This document shows positions 5,567 to 13,354 of a stretch of DNA of 22,424 bases, one piece after another. The translations under genes were made by a program, and so were the position numbers. Origin of the DNA: Microcaldota archaeon (GTDB lineage: Archaea; Micrarchaeota; Micrarchaeia; Micrarchaeales; CABMGC01); assembly GCA_028867095.1 (NCBI GenBank), contig JAGWHA010000009.1, positions 1-22,424 of the forward strand, read 5' to 3'. Within the stretch, counting starts at the first letter, position 1. Each line of letters starts with the position of its first letter. The notes beneath the pieces were generated by a model that worked only from the letters and a program-made list of their open reading frames with translations, ran no database searches and was not told where the DNA came from.

Positions 5567-7345
5567 TCAAACCTCTATGTGGCCGATCCCGAAATCGTCC
5601 TTTAGCCTCTTTGGGTCAACCACGTCAGGGGAGCCATCGAGCAGCAGCTCCCCTTTCTTGTTCTTAGGGAAGAGGATGAAGTCCCTTATGTTGCTCTCGC
5701 CAGAGAGCAGTGCGACTATCCTGTCGAGGCCAAGGCCGATTCCCCCGTGAGGCGGTGCGCCATAGGAGAGCGCCTCTATCAAAAAGCCAAATGAGTTCTC
5801 TATGGTCTTATCGCTCATCCCGAGTATCTTGAGGATCTTCCTTTGGAACTTGGGGTCGATTATCCTTATTGATCCGCTGCCGAGCTCGTATCCGTTTAGC
5901 ACAAGATCGTACTGCCTGCTCATGACCTTTTCAGGGGCGCTGTCGATGAGCTTCTCTGTCTCTATGGTTGGTGCAGTAACAGGGTTGTGGGCGGGCTTTA
6001 GCTTCTTTGTGACCTCATCGACCTCAAAGAGCGGCATCTCGTCAACCCACAGGAAGCTGAACTCTGATCCATAGATCCCGATATGGTCGGAAATGACCTT
6101 CCTGAGCTTTCCGAGCGCGTCGAGAAGCAGCCTCTCCGATAGGTCCGATCCGATTATGACGACGTCCCCATCCTTTGGAGAGAGCCTCTTTAATAGCTGC
6201 TTTTCCACAGGCTTTAGGGAGTCGGCTATGCTCTGGGGCTCGGAGCGAAGCTCACCGCCCTTGACATAGAGCCATGTGAGTCCCCTGAGGCCGAAGCTCT
6301 TTGCCAGCTCGATTGTCTTTAGCATGTAGTTCTCGTTGATCTTGCTCTCCTTTGAGTACTTCGAGCCAGCAAACGCGATCGCCTTGACCTTTCCGCCGTT
6401 CTCCGCGACCCTCTTTAGGATGTTGTAGTTGCTCTTCACCGCCTCGTCTGTTATGTCGACAAGGAAGTTGTCGTATCTGAGGTCGGGCTTGTCGCTTCCG
6501 TACCTGCCCATCGCCTCGACAAATGGGAGGTGCTTGAAGGGAGTCTTTAGGCCCTTTCCCACCGCCTCCTTGAAGATCTTCTTGAACATGCCCTCGACCA
6601 GCGCCTGGATGTACTTCTCGTCCTTGAAGGCCACTTCTATATCGATCTGGGTGAACTCAGGCTGCCTGTCCTCCCTCGGGTCCTCGTCCCGAAAGCACTT
6701 TGCGATCTGGAAGTACCTCTCAAGGCCAGAGACCATGCAGATCTGCTTGTAGAACTGCGGTGACTGCGGAAGGGAGTAGAACTTACCCTTGCTAAAGCGC
6801 GACGGGACAAGGAAGGTCCTCGCGCCCGTCTCGTATGTGTCCTTGATCATTATGGGGGTCTCAAGCTCCATGAACTCGCTGTCCCAGAAGTACTGCCTGA
6901 CTATCTTTGAGATCTTGTCCTTGAGCACAATGTGTTTGAGCGCCTGCGGCCTTCTCAGGTCCAAATACCTGTACTGCAGCCTTATCTCCTCGTTTGCAAG
7001 GAACTTCTCCTTCTCCTCAATAAGCTCAAATGGGGGAAGCTTGGACTCGTTGAGCAGCTTCATTGTGCTAACTAGGACCTCGATCCTTCCGGTGGGGTTC
7101 TTTGCGTCTATTGTCTCCTCGCTTCTCTTGTTGACCTTGCCTGTGACCTCTATCACGTACTCCTTGCCGAGCCTCTCGGCCTTGGACTTGACGTCGCCCT
7201 CGAAAACCAGCTGCGTAGCCCCATGCTTGTCCGCGATGTCGATGAACAGCTTTCCCCCATGGTCTCTGATGTATCTGCACCAGCCGTGGAGAGTGACCTC
7301 CTTGCCGATGTGCGCCTCTCTAACCTCCCCGCAGCTAAGTTCCAT
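5567..7345 (-). CDS. aspS: Aspartyl-tRNA synthetase, bacterial type, possibly non-discriminating (AspRS/AsxRS)
   Basis: This class IIb synthetase charges tRNA-Asp, and tRNA-Asn if non-discriminating. The product is 592 residues, the bacterial length; archaeal AspRS is about 430-440. An OB-fold anticodon domain (residues 1-105) contains RDHGGKLFIDIAD. The catalytic core has YRYLDLRRP, flipping-loop and motif 2 residues (FRDEDPREDRQPEFTQID, about 218-235), GYELGSGSIRI (about 485-495) and motif 3 GLGLDRIVALL (about 537-547). Between motifs 2 and 3 sits a GAD insertion (about 307-412), a bacterial hallmark shared with GatB/GatE. The His in DHGG corresponds, from memory, to His31 of Pseudomonas AspRS, a residue tied to non-discriminating enzymes. 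Start: ATG 7345 is preferred over GTG 7354. The gene lies 31 bases after gatB in one operon. Confidence 0.95.
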   Translation of the reverse strand: MELSCGEVREAHIGKEVTLHGWCRYIRDHGGKLFIDIADKHGATQLVFEGDVKSKAERLGKEYVIEVTGKVNKRSEETIDAKNPTGRIEVLVSTMKLLNESKLPPFELIEEKEKFLANEEIRLQYRYLDLRRPQALKHIVLKDKISKIVRQYFWDSEFMELETPIMIKDTYETGARTFLVPSRFSKGKFYSLPQSPQFYKQICMVSGLERYFQIAKCFRDEDPREDRQPEFTQIDIEVAFKDEKYIQALVEGMFKKIFKEAVGKGLKTPFKHLPFVEAMGRYGSDKPDLRYDNFLVDITDEAVKSNYNILKRVAENGGKVKAIAFAGSKYSKESKINENYMLKTIELAKSFGLRGLTWLYVKGGELRSEPQSIADSLKPVEKQLLKRLSPKDGDVVIIGSDLSERLLLDALGKLRKVISDHIGIYGSEFSFLWVDEMPLFEVDEVTKKLKPAHNPVTAPTIETEKLIDSAPEKVMSRQYDLVLNGYELGSGSIRIIDPKFQRKILKILGMSDKTIENSFGFLIEALSYGAPPHGGIGLGLDRIVALLSGESNIRDFILFPKNKKGELLLDGSPDVVDPKRLKDDFGIGHIEV

Positions 7346-7376
7346 CTCTTTCACGAATTAATCTGGTTTGTCTTAG

Positions 7377-8678
7377 CTAATTTTTAAACCCTTTCTTCAG
7401 GAATAGGCCAAGCCGCTCCGAGACGAGCCTTGGGCTTGCGTTTAGCTTCTTTGCCACTGCGCCCACTATGAAGTTTAGCGCCTTGGGATTCTTCTCGTGC
7501 TCAAGCACTATCTTTGGGTTCGCGGAGATCATCTTGCGTATCTCCTCGTCCACCTCTTGTGGCGATACATCCGAGACCGTGACCTTGACGTGGGCCCCGG
7601 AGGTGACGTTCTTGATTATCTGGTCCGTTATCTGGTGCCCGCCCTTTGCGACCTCAAGGAGCTCGGCGAACTTCTCGTTGCTTATCTTTATGCTCTCGTA
7701 GCGCTTTAGCACCTCGATGACGTTTATTATGGACTGTATAGGCCACTTGCCCTGCGCGTGCTGCAAAAGCTCAAGAGCCTTGGAATCGAACTGCACAAGC
7801 TCAAGCAGCGTCTTCTTGCTGCAGCCGTACTTCCTAGATATCGCTTCTGCGATCTTGCTTGCGATGATTGGCTCTTCCCTCTTCTTTTCCGCTATCCTGT
7901 AAAATGTAAGGTCTGGCTCGTAGATGAATCCGTACTCCTCGTCGCTCTCCTTCTCCCTTGAGGCATCGGTCTTTAGGCTCTTCTCGTTGTATGACCTTGT
8001 CTCTGCGACTATCTTCTGCTTCTTGGAGACAAGCTCCTCCTGCCTCTTTATCTCGTATCTTGCGGCGTCAACGAGGTTTCTTATCCCGGTCACGTTCTTT
8101 ATCTCAACCCTTGCGTCGGAGACCGAGATGTTTAGGTCCACCTTGAGCTCCTTCTCTATGTCAACGCCCAGGTAGTAGAGTATGCTCCTTAGCTCGTTTA
8201 GAAACTCCCGGAGCTCCTCCTCGGATGCAATGTCCGGCTCCGTGACTATTTCAAGGAGGGGAAGGCCCGACCTGTTGAAGTCGACAAGAGTGTAGTTGTC
8301 CTCGCGGATTATCTTTGCGGGATCCTCCTCGAGCTGGATTCGCCTTATCCTAACCCTCTTCTTTTCCAACTCGACATGCCCCTCAACGCCGATTGCATCG
8401 TGCAGCTGTGTTATCTGGTAGGATTTTGGCAGATCCGGGTAGAAGTAAACCTTTCTGACAAAGGATGTCCTTGGTTTTGATACGCACTTGAGAGCACTTG
8501 CCACGTCAAGCGAGTATTCAAGCGCAGCCTTGTTGAGCATCGGCTTTGAGCCAGGGAATCCGAGGCAGATCGGGCAGATTGAGGAGTTTGGTTCCTCCGC
8601 TGTTGTGCTGCATGCGCAAAACAGCTTTGATTTTGTCGGAAGGGCAACATGAACTTCTAATCCAATCTTCATAATCAT
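7377..8678 (-). CDS. gatB: Asp-tRNA(Asn)/Glu-tRNA(Gln) amidotransferase subunit B
   Basis: GatB binds the mischarged tRNA and phosphorylates then amidates its Asp or Glu side chain, using ammonia channelled from GatA. The 433-residue product opens with IGLEVHVALPTKSKLFCACS. It has the zinc Cys set FCAC and CPIC (about residues 20-40), the cradle core with DFNRSGLPLLEIVTEPD, and the helical and YqeY-like tail (about 290-433) that grips the tRNA. It is shorter than the usual 475 or so residues, with a trimmed N terminus. Two ATGs are possible. At 8678 the A is shared with the gatA TGA stop. At 8672 a GTGAT sits four bases upstream, so 8672 may be the real start. Together with gatC and gatA it gives a complete GatCAB. 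Confidence 0.95.
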   Translation of the reverse strand: MIMKIGLEVHVALPTKSKLFCACSTTAEEPNSSICPICLGFPGSKPMLNKAALEYSLDVASALKCVSKPRTSFVRKVYFYPDLPKSYQITQLHDAIGVEGHVELEKKRVRIRRIQLEEDPAKIIREDNYTLVDFNRSGLPLLEIVTEPDIASEEELREFLNELRSILYYLGVDIEKELKVDLNISVSDARVEIKNVTGIRNLVDAARYEIKRQEELVSKKQKIVAETRSYNEKSLKTDASREKESDEEYGFIYEPDLTFYRIAEKKREEPIIASKIAEAISRKYGCSKKTLLELVQFDSKALELLQHAQGKWPIQSIINVIEVLKRYESIKISNEKFAELLEVAKGGHQITDQIIKNVTSGAHVKVTVSDVSPQEVDEEIRKMISANPKIVLEHEKNPKALNFIVGAVAKKLNASPRLVSERLGLFLKKGFKN

Positions 8679-10015
8679 CACAGGTTGTGCTTGAACTGGT
8701 ATTCGAATGATCCCTCCCACTCTGAAACAAAGTCAAGAAGCGCGTAATCGTTGAAATGGGATGTGACAAGCTGTGCTCCGACAGGCATCCCCTTTATGTA
8801 GGCGTAGGGGAATGATACGTGCGGAAATCCCGAGAGGTTTGGCGGAATGGTGAGGGAGTCCATAGCGTAGGTCTGCAGGGGCGAGAGCTTCATGGCCTCT
8901 TCCATCTTTGGCGCGGTTATCGGCATCGTCGGGCTTAGGATAAATGCGTCTTTCATCAGGCTGGAGAGCTTGTTTGTGAGGGCGGTTCTGACCTTGAGCG
9001 CCTTTGTGTAGTACTTGTCCTTGACGCTTGCGCCCCTCACGAATGTGCCGAGGACTATCCTTCTCTTCGCCTCGGTGCCGAAATTCTCCCTTGCGCTTGT
9101 GAAGAACTCGTTGTACTTCTTTGTGAAGTCCCCGTATTGCATCCCATACTTGTATCCGTCATACTTTGCGAGGTTTGTGGACGCCTCGGACATTGAGATT
9201 ATGTAGTATGCGGGTATCGCCTTGTCTATGAAGTCAAAACTTACATGGTTGATTGCGTATCCCTGGTTCTCGAGCCTTGCAAGTAGCACCTGGAAAGTTG
9301 ATTTTATCTCCTCTGAGACGCCGTTCATCAGCTGGTCTATCACCACGATCTTTTTCCTCTTTAGCGCGCTGACCTTTTTGTCCACGCAGGTGGAGTCGTA
9401 TCCGTCATTGCCCTTTATTATGTCGAATGTCTCGCGGATCTGAGCGCTGCTTCGCGCCATTATCCCGACCTTATCGAGCGAGTTTGCATAATCTATCAGG
9501 CCGTACCTGGAAACCAGCCCGTAGGTGGGCGTGAATCCCACGACCCCGCAGAAAGAGGCGGGATTTGAGATCGAGCCGCCTGTCGATTCCGCGATGGCAA
9601 CGTGGTTCTTCATCACAGAGGTTGCAACCGCCGCACCGCTGCTTGATCCGCCCGCAACGCACTTATCGTCAAACGGATTTCTCGCAACGACATCAGTATT
9701 GACGCCAAAACTCCCGAAGCCAAACTCGTCCATTGTGGTCTTTCCAAGGAATCCGAAGCCCTTATCCATCATCCTCTCAACAGGAGTCGCACTGAACGGA
9801 GGCAAATACCCCTTGAGTATCTTTGAGCCGGCCCTTGACTCGAAACCCTTGACGCAGAGGTTGTCCTTTACGCTAAACGGCACGCCTTCTGAGACATTTT
9901 CGTTGATCACGGTGAAGAAGTGGAGCTCATCGTTTAGCTTTGAGAGCTCCCTGAGCAGCTTTGGATAGTTTACCTTCTCCGCCTTTTGCTTTTTTGAATC
10001 TTTTGCGCCTCCCAT
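8678..10015 (-). CDS. gatA: Asp-tRNA(Asn)/Glu-tRNA(Gln) amidotransferase subunit A (amidase)
   Basis: GatA is the glutaminase or asparaginase subunit of the amidase-signature family that supplies ammonia to GatB. In the 445-residue product the Ser-cisSer-Lys triad is visible: Lys50 in FSVKDNLCVKG, the cis-Ser in AGGSSSGAA (124-126) and the nucleophile Ser148 in ESTGGSISNPASFCGVVGF. The next block, PTYGLVSRYGLIDYANSLDK, is diagnostic of GatA rather than other amidases. At 445 residues it is shorter than the usual 475-490. The start is ATG 10015 (MGGAKDSKK), placed by GTGAT at 10019-10023 with three bases between. The upstream in-frame extension to 10048 overlaps the end of gatC and lacks family similarity. 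It is translated after gatC and shares a base with the gatB start. Confidence 0.95.
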   Translation of the reverse strand: MGGAKDSKKQKAEKVNYPKLLRELSKLNDELHFFTVINENVSEGVPFSVKDNLCVKGFESRAGSKILKGYLPPFSATPVERMMDKGFGFLGKTTMDEFGFGSFGVNTDVVARNPFDDKCVAGGSSSGAAVATSVMKNHVAIAESTGGSISNPASFCGVVGFTPTYGLVSRYGLIDYANSLDKVGIMARSSAQIRETFDIIKGNDGYDSTCVDKKVSALKRKKIVVIDQLMNGVSEEIKSTFQVLLARLENQGYAINHVSFDFIDKAIPAYYIISMSEASTNLAKYDGYKYGMQYGDFTKKYNEFFTSARENFGTEAKRRIVLGTFVRGASVKDKYYTKALKVRTALTNKLSSLMKDAFILSPTMPITAPKMEEAMKLSPLQTYAMDSLTIPPNLSGFPHVSFPYAYIKGMPVGAQLVTSHFNDYALLDFVSEWEGSFEYQFKHNL

Positions 10016-10025
10016 CAAATCACAA

Positions 10026-10298
10026 TCATATTTCGGGACCCACCACATAGAATCGGTAGGTCTTGGTTCCCTTCAAGAGTGCGTCGGGATTCTCAAACGG
10101 CTCCACCTTGTCCTCCCTTAGCCTCTCCCCTATCTCTATCGGGTGGTATGATGGCTCGAGGTTTGAGGTCTCGACAGACTCGATGGTGCTAAAGTAGGAG
10201 AGTATGGAGTCGATGTCCTTCTTTATCTGCGCCTTCTCCGAATCGCCGAGTCTAAGCCTGCATACTGCTAGAAGCCTATCGAATTCCAAGTCCTGCAT
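10026..10298 (-). CDS. gatC: Asp-tRNA(Asn)/Glu-tRNA(Gln) amidotransferase subunit C
   Basis: GatC is the small belt subunit that wraps around and stabilises GatA against GatB. The 90-residue product has the N-terminal two-helix part (LLAVCRLRLGDSEKAQIKKD) and DIDSILSYFSTIESVETSNL (about residues 28-47). The loop with PSYHPIEIGERLREDKVEPF follows, and the extended C-terminal strand ends in TYRFYVVGPEI, which corresponds to the usual FVVPKV-type tail. Length is normal. It heads the operon; the ATG at 10298 lies about 26 bases from a TATA element and has essentially no leader, so the mRNA is probably leaderless. The TGA ends 10 bases before the gatA ATG. Confidence 0.92.
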   Translation of the reverse strand: MQDLEFDRLLAVCRLRLGDSEKAQIKKDIDSILSYFSTIESVETSNLEPSYHPIEIGERLREDKVEPFENPDALLKGTKTYRFYVVGPEI

Positions 10299-10318
10299 AA
10301 AGCTATTATCCGCTCCAA

Positions 10319-10355
10319 GCTTAAAAAGGCTTTTCGCTGGGAACCTTTAAATAAT
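10319..10355. promoter_or_regulatory. Divergent promoter region between gatC and the parvulin gene
   Basis: Two TATA-like elements are seen. On the minus strand GCCTTTTTAAGC (10319-10330) is centred about 26 bases before the gatC ATG. On the plus strand TTTAAATAAT (10346-10355) is centred about 28 bases before the parvulin ATG at 10379. Both placements predict leaderless or nearly leaderless transcripts. The two elements are about 26 bases apart, so factor binding at one could hinder the other. Confidence 0.6.
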
Positions 10356-10378
10356 TTGAATGGCCCTAGAGATGAAGG

Positions 10379-10663
10379 ATGGGTTTTATGGGAAACAAGA
10401 TACGGTGCTCGCACATACTGGTGGAAAAGCTCTCGCTAGCAGAAGAGATACTAAAGAAGCTCAAGGAGGGGGGCAACTTCTCTGCGCTTGCAGAGCAGTA
10501 CTCTATTGATGGCTCAAGGAGGCGAGGAGGGGACCTTGGCGAGTTCGGAAGGGGAATGATGGTCAAGCCATTTGAGGAGGCAGCATTCAAGCTGGAGAAG
10601 GGAGGCATTTCTGAGATAGTAAAGACCCAGTTCGGATACCATATAATCAAGAGAACCGGCTAA
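10379..10663 (+). CDS. Parvulin-type peptidyl-prolyl cis-trans isomerase
   Basis: This is a single-domain, cytosolic rotamase that speeds prolyl isomerisation during folding. The 94-residue product is the whole parvulin domain with no signal peptide or extra domain. It starts with IRCSHILVEKLSLAEEILKK, has FSALAEQYSIDGSRRRGGDL (about residues 41-60) and then LGEFGRGMMVKPFEEAAFKL. It ends in the conserved KTQFGYHIIKR (His89 of the active site). The start at 10379 or 10388 (MGNKIR) is uncertain. The next gene follows after 4 bases, so the two are co-transcribed. Small stand-alone parvulins occur in several archaea and are abundant in bacteria. Confidence 0.92.
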   Translation: MGFMGNKIRCSHILVEKLSLAEEILKKLKEGGNFSALAEQYSIDGSRRRGGDLGEFGRGMMVKPFEEAAFKLEKGGISEIVKTQFGYHIIKRTG

Positions 10664-10667
10664 TTGC

Positions 10668-11213
10668 ATGAAGGAGATAGAGACCAAGATAGTCGGGTTT
10701 GATGAGAAGAAGCTTCGCGCTACACTCAGGAAGAAGGCAAAATACGTCGCAAAGAGGCACTTCAAGAGATACGTATTTGACATGGTCAAGAAGGGGAACC
10801 GCGGCAACTACGACGAGTTCGTAAGGGTAAGGACCGATGGGAAGGTCTCAACGCTCACATACAAGTTCAGGGAGGGAAAAGGCATCGACAACACCGAGGA
10901 GCTCGAGACGCATGTAGGGGACTTTGAGAAGGCCGCGAGGATAATGTCGAAGATCGGCTTGTGGTCTGGGAGCTACAAGCAGGAAAACATAGTAGAGATA
11001 TGGGTGTACAAAGGGACCGAGATTACGATTGCGAGATGGCCCCTCATACCGAAGTTCGTTGAGGTCGAGGGGAAATCAGTCAAAGCCGTCAGGCAGGCAA
11101 TAAAGGAGCTTGGCATAGACGGGAGGGAGGTCGGTAACCTAAGCTACGCGAAACTGTTTGCGATGTTTGGGAAAGGGGGGAGGGATCAGGGAAACCTGAA
11201 GTTTAGCAACTAG
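10668..11213 (+). CDS. CYTH-domain protein (class IV adenylate cyclase / triphosphatase superfamily)
   Basis: CYTH proteins form a triphosphate tunnel and hydrolyse inorganic or organic triphosphates, or make cAMP in the CyaB branch. The 181-residue product shows the defining ExExK at residues 3-7 (EIETK). Further basic and acidic strand residues that would line the tunnel follow: FVRVRTDG (about 50-57), LTYKFREGK (about 61-69) and ELETHVGD. A later strand carries EIWVYKGTEITIARWPLIPK and FVEVEGKS. This is the CyaB/ThTPase length class. Which reaction it performs cannot be read from sequence; in archaea it is most often left as a CYTH protein. It follows the parvulin gene by 4 bases, and its TAG stop overlaps the TAG of the convergent nucleotidyltransferase gene at the palindrome CTAG. 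Confidence 0.85.
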   Translation: MKEIETKIVGFDEKKLRATLRKKAKYVAKRHFKRYVFDMVKKGNRGNYDEFVRVRTDGKVSTLTYKFREGKGIDNTEELETHVGDFEKAARIMSKIGLWSGSYKQENIVEIWVYKGTEITIARWPLIPKFVEVEGKSVKAVRQAIKELGIDGREVGNLSYAKLFAMFGKGGRDQGNLKFSN

Positions 11214-11890
11214 AAGATCTTCCCTGCCGTGAAGTCCTTGTTTATCTCCTCGACGTCCTTGACATTGTCGGTCCCGTGCCAGTAGCAATCGTAAAATTTT
11301 ACCCCGCCCAGCAGCTTGTGCCTGACAAGCTCTGGGAAGGTCTCTGTTTCTATCGCGCCGCTTTTTGGAAGGTAGCCGAATATTTTCTGGGACATCTTGT
11401 AGACTCCCGAGTTTATCCAGCAGTCTTCGAGCAGCGGCTTTTCCACAAAGCTCGTTATCTCACCGCCTTGGGCGTTTATTATCCCGTATGGGCTTCGCAG
11501 CTGTGTCAGGGCCAAGGCAGCCATGTTTTTGCCCAGCTTTATCTCGCCAACGTTCAGATTCGTTATGTTGTCTCCGTTGACCATCAAGAACTCTTGCTCC
11601 CCCTTTAGCAGATGCTCGACGTTCTTTAGGGCGCCTCCTGTCCCAAGGGCCTCCTTCTCGATGACGATCTCGGATTCAACGCCCAGCTTCTTGTGGCTGA
11701 AGAACTCCACGATCTTCTCCGGAAGGTAGGATGCGGTGATGATGAAGGAATCGTACCCGTACTGCCTAAGCCAGTTAATTTGCCACTCCATTATCGGCTT
11801 TCCCCCGACCAATACGAGCGGCTTTGGGGTTGTGTCAGTAAGTGGCCTCAGCCGCTTCCCGAATCCCCCTGCAAGTATGACTGCTTTCAT
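11210..11890 (-). CDS. Sugar-1-phosphate nucleotidylyltransferase
   Basis: This enzyme joins a sugar-1-phosphate to an NTP, giving an NDP-sugar for glycan or surface-polymer synthesis. The 226-residue product is a Rossmann-like nucleotidyltransferase domain without a C-terminal beta-helix. It has the signature LAGGFGKRLRPLTDTTPKPL (residues 6-25) followed by GGKPIMEWQINWL, the GTGGAL motif (about 83-88), the metal-binding MVNGDN (about 103-108) and FVEKP (about 148-152). It ends in WHGTDNVKDVEEIN, typical of the HddC/mannose-1-phosphate guanylyltransferase-like group. The sugar and base preferred are not certain. The ATG at 11890 is centred 26 bases from a TATA-like GGATTAAAAATAG (11911-11923), so it is probably leaderless and transcribed apart from the malic enzyme gene, which ends 38 bases upstream. 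Confidence 0.88.
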   Translation of the reverse strand: MKAVILAGGFGKRLRPLTDTTPKPLVLVGGKPIMEWQINWLRQYGYDSFIITASYLPEKIVEFFSHKKLGVESEIVIEKEALGTGGALKNVEHLLKGEQEFLMVNGDNITNLNVGEIKLGKNMAALALTQLRSPYGIINAQGGEITSFVEKPLLEDCWINSGVYKMSQKIFGYLPKSGAIETETFPELVRHKLLGGVKFYDCYWHGTDNVKDVEEINKDFTAGKIF

Positions 11891-11910
11891 AAGTTAACCT
11901 TTGCAAACAA

Positions 11911-11923
11911 CTATTTTTAATCC
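11911..11923 (-). promoter_or_regulatory. TATA element for the nucleotidylyltransferase gene
   Basis: On the minus strand this reads GGATTAAAAATAG, centred about 26 bases before the ATG at 11890. It lies in the 38-base gap after the malic enzyme stop codon, so the downstream gene probably has its own leaderless promoter. Confidence 0.55.
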
Positions 11924-11928
11924 CAATT

Positions 11929-13185
11929 TCAAAGCTTCCTTTCAGCCTTGATTACCTTCTTGATCGCATTCACCGTATCTGCCTTCACCTCGGCAGGATT
12001 TACCTTCACTCTTGCAACGCCTGTGTCTATGGCAGCCTGCGCAACTGCCGCCGCGACGCTTGCGGTGACCTTTGTCGCGAGTTTCTGATCAAGCATAGAC
12101 GGGACTATGTAGTCCACAGAGAGCTTCTTGCCGACCCCTTTTGCAATTGCCTTTGCGGCTGCGACGAGTATCTCGTAGTTTACCTTCCTTGCGTGGGTCT
12201 CAAGGAGCCCCCTCATTATGCCGGGGAATGCGAGCAGGTTGTTTATCTGGTTTGGAAGCTCGCTGCTGCCAGTCCCGATTATGAAAGCGCCGTAGGACTT
12301 GCCCTCCTCGTATCCCACCTCCGGAATGGGGTTTGTGAGCGCGAAGATTATCGGCTTCTCGTTCATCTTTGAGATTAGCTCCCTGCCAAAGTGCCCCTTC
12401 CCTGCAAGGCCTATCAAAACATCCGCACCGACCACAACCTCCTCCAGGCTGCCCTTGAACTTTTCGGCGTTTGTAAGGGCGGCTATCTCTGCCTTGATGT
12501 CAGTGAGGTCTTCCCTGCCCTCATAGATTATTCCTTTGGAATCAAAGGAGTAGATCCGCTTTGCCCCGATACTGCTAAGAAGCCTCACTGCGCCCACTCC
12601 CGCGGAGCCGGTTCCGTTTATGACGATCTTTACGTTCTTGATGTTCTTTCCCGCAAGCTTCAGCGCATTTAGCAGGCCTGCAAGTATCACGGTTGCCGTC
12701 CCCTGCTGGTCATCGTGGAAGACGGGGATGTTTAGAGACGCGGTGAGCCTATCCACAATGTAAAAGCTCTTTGGGGACTCTATGTCCTCTATGTTGATGC
12801 CCCCGAACGTTGGCTCGATCTGCTGGACGAACTTTACGATCTCATCCTCGTTTGTGGCCCTTATCGAAAGGGGGACCGCGTCAACACCGCCGAACCTCTT
12901 GAATAGAACCGCCTTTCCCTCCATGACCGGAAGGCCTGCCTCCGGGCCTATGTTGCCAAGACCAAGAATCCTTGTGCCGTCTGTGACAATCGCAATGGTG
13001 TTGGCCTTTGAGGTGTAATCGTAGGCCTTCAGCCAATCGTTCTTTATCTCAAGGCACGGATATGCGACACCGGGGGTATAGTAGGTAGAGAGGTCCTCCT
13101 GCGTCTGAAGAGGCACCTTGCTTGCGGTCTCGATCTTTCCCTTGTGCCTCCTGTGTAGCTCCAATACTTTTTCCTTGTCAGCCAT
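11929..13185 (-). CDS. NAD(P)-dependent malic enzyme (oxaloacetate-decarboxylating malate dehydrogenase)
   Basis: The enzyme converts malate to pyruvate and CO2 with reduction of NAD or NADP, in the cytosol. The 418-residue product is the short, bacterial/archaeal form without a phosphotransacetylase-like extension. The malic domain contains the catalytic Tyr in YYTPGVAYPCLEI (about residues 35-47), Lys in PVMEGKAVLFKRFGG (about 85-99), the metal ligands in NIEDIESPKSF and FHDDQQGTA (about 132-164). The Rossmann part has INGTGSAGVGAVRLL (about 188-202), and later ALTNPIPEV. ATG 13185 is preferred to TTG 13188. A TATA-like element at 13208-13217 is centred 27 bases away, giving a leaderless mRNA. 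It is divergent from the pyruvate dehydrogenase operon, which would consume its product. Confidence 0.93.
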   Translation of the reverse strand: MADKEKVLELHRRHKGKIETASKVPLQTQEDLSTYYTPGVAYPCLEIKNDWLKAYDYTSKANTIAIVTDGTRILGLGNIGPEAGLPVMEGKAVLFKRFGGVDAVPLSIRATNEDEIVKFVQQIEPTFGGINIEDIESPKSFYIVDRLTASLNIPVFHDDQQGTATVILAGLLNALKLAGKNIKNVKIVINGTGSAGVGAVRLLSSIGAKRIYSFDSKGIIYEGREDLTDIKAEIAALTNAEKFKGSLEEVVVGADVLIGLAGKGHFGRELISKMNEKPIIFALTNPIPEVGYEEGKSYGAFIIGTGSSELPNQINNLLAFPGIMRGLLETHARKVNYEILVAAAKAIAKGVGKKLSVDYIVPSMLDQKLATKVTASVAAAVAQAAIDTGVARVKVNPAEVKADTVNAIKKVIKAERKL

Positions 13186-13207
13186 CAAAATACCTAAAAT
13201 TAGGGAA

Positions 13208-13217
13208 TTAAAAATTG
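13208..13217 (-). promoter_or_regulatory. TATA element for the malic enzyme gene
   Basis: On the minus strand the sequence is CAATTTTTAA, centred about 27 bases before the ATG at 13185. There is no Shine-Dalgarno site between them, so translation probably starts on a leaderless mRNA. Confidence 0.55.
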
Positions 13218-13265
13218 AAAGTTAAGGTATTTATCGCTTGTCTTGCCCGGATTAATCATTGAGAG

Positions 13266-13327
13266 CCAATTATTCCGGTGGGCCCCACGTCTCTAATAAA
13301 TACCTTTATGGTGCAACGAATAATTGG
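13266..13327 (+). promoter_or_regulatory. Pyruvate dehydrogenase operon promoter framed by a 10-base inverted repeat
   Basis: CCAATTATTC at 13266-13275 and its exact complement GAATAATTGG at 13318-13327 flank a TATA-like TAATAAATACCTTTA (13294-13308). The arm centres are 52 bases apart, close to five helical turns, and the promoter sits in the middle. Transcription from that TATA would start near 13325, inside the right arm. The arrangement looks like paired operator half-sites for a regulator of the operon; no candidate regulator is adjacent. Confidence 0.5.
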
Positions 13328-13354
13328 TACGGCCGTCATTGATATGGTGCTTTT

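Noticed and set aside
6789..7361. 190-codon plus-strand open frame opposite aspS
   Set aside because: Ser/Leu-rich antisense shadow of the AspRS anticodon domain and core; no start signal or homology.
10016..10048. N-terminal extension of GatA
   Set aside because: It overlaps gatC and lacks GatA similarity. The GTGAT site marks ATG 10015 as the start.
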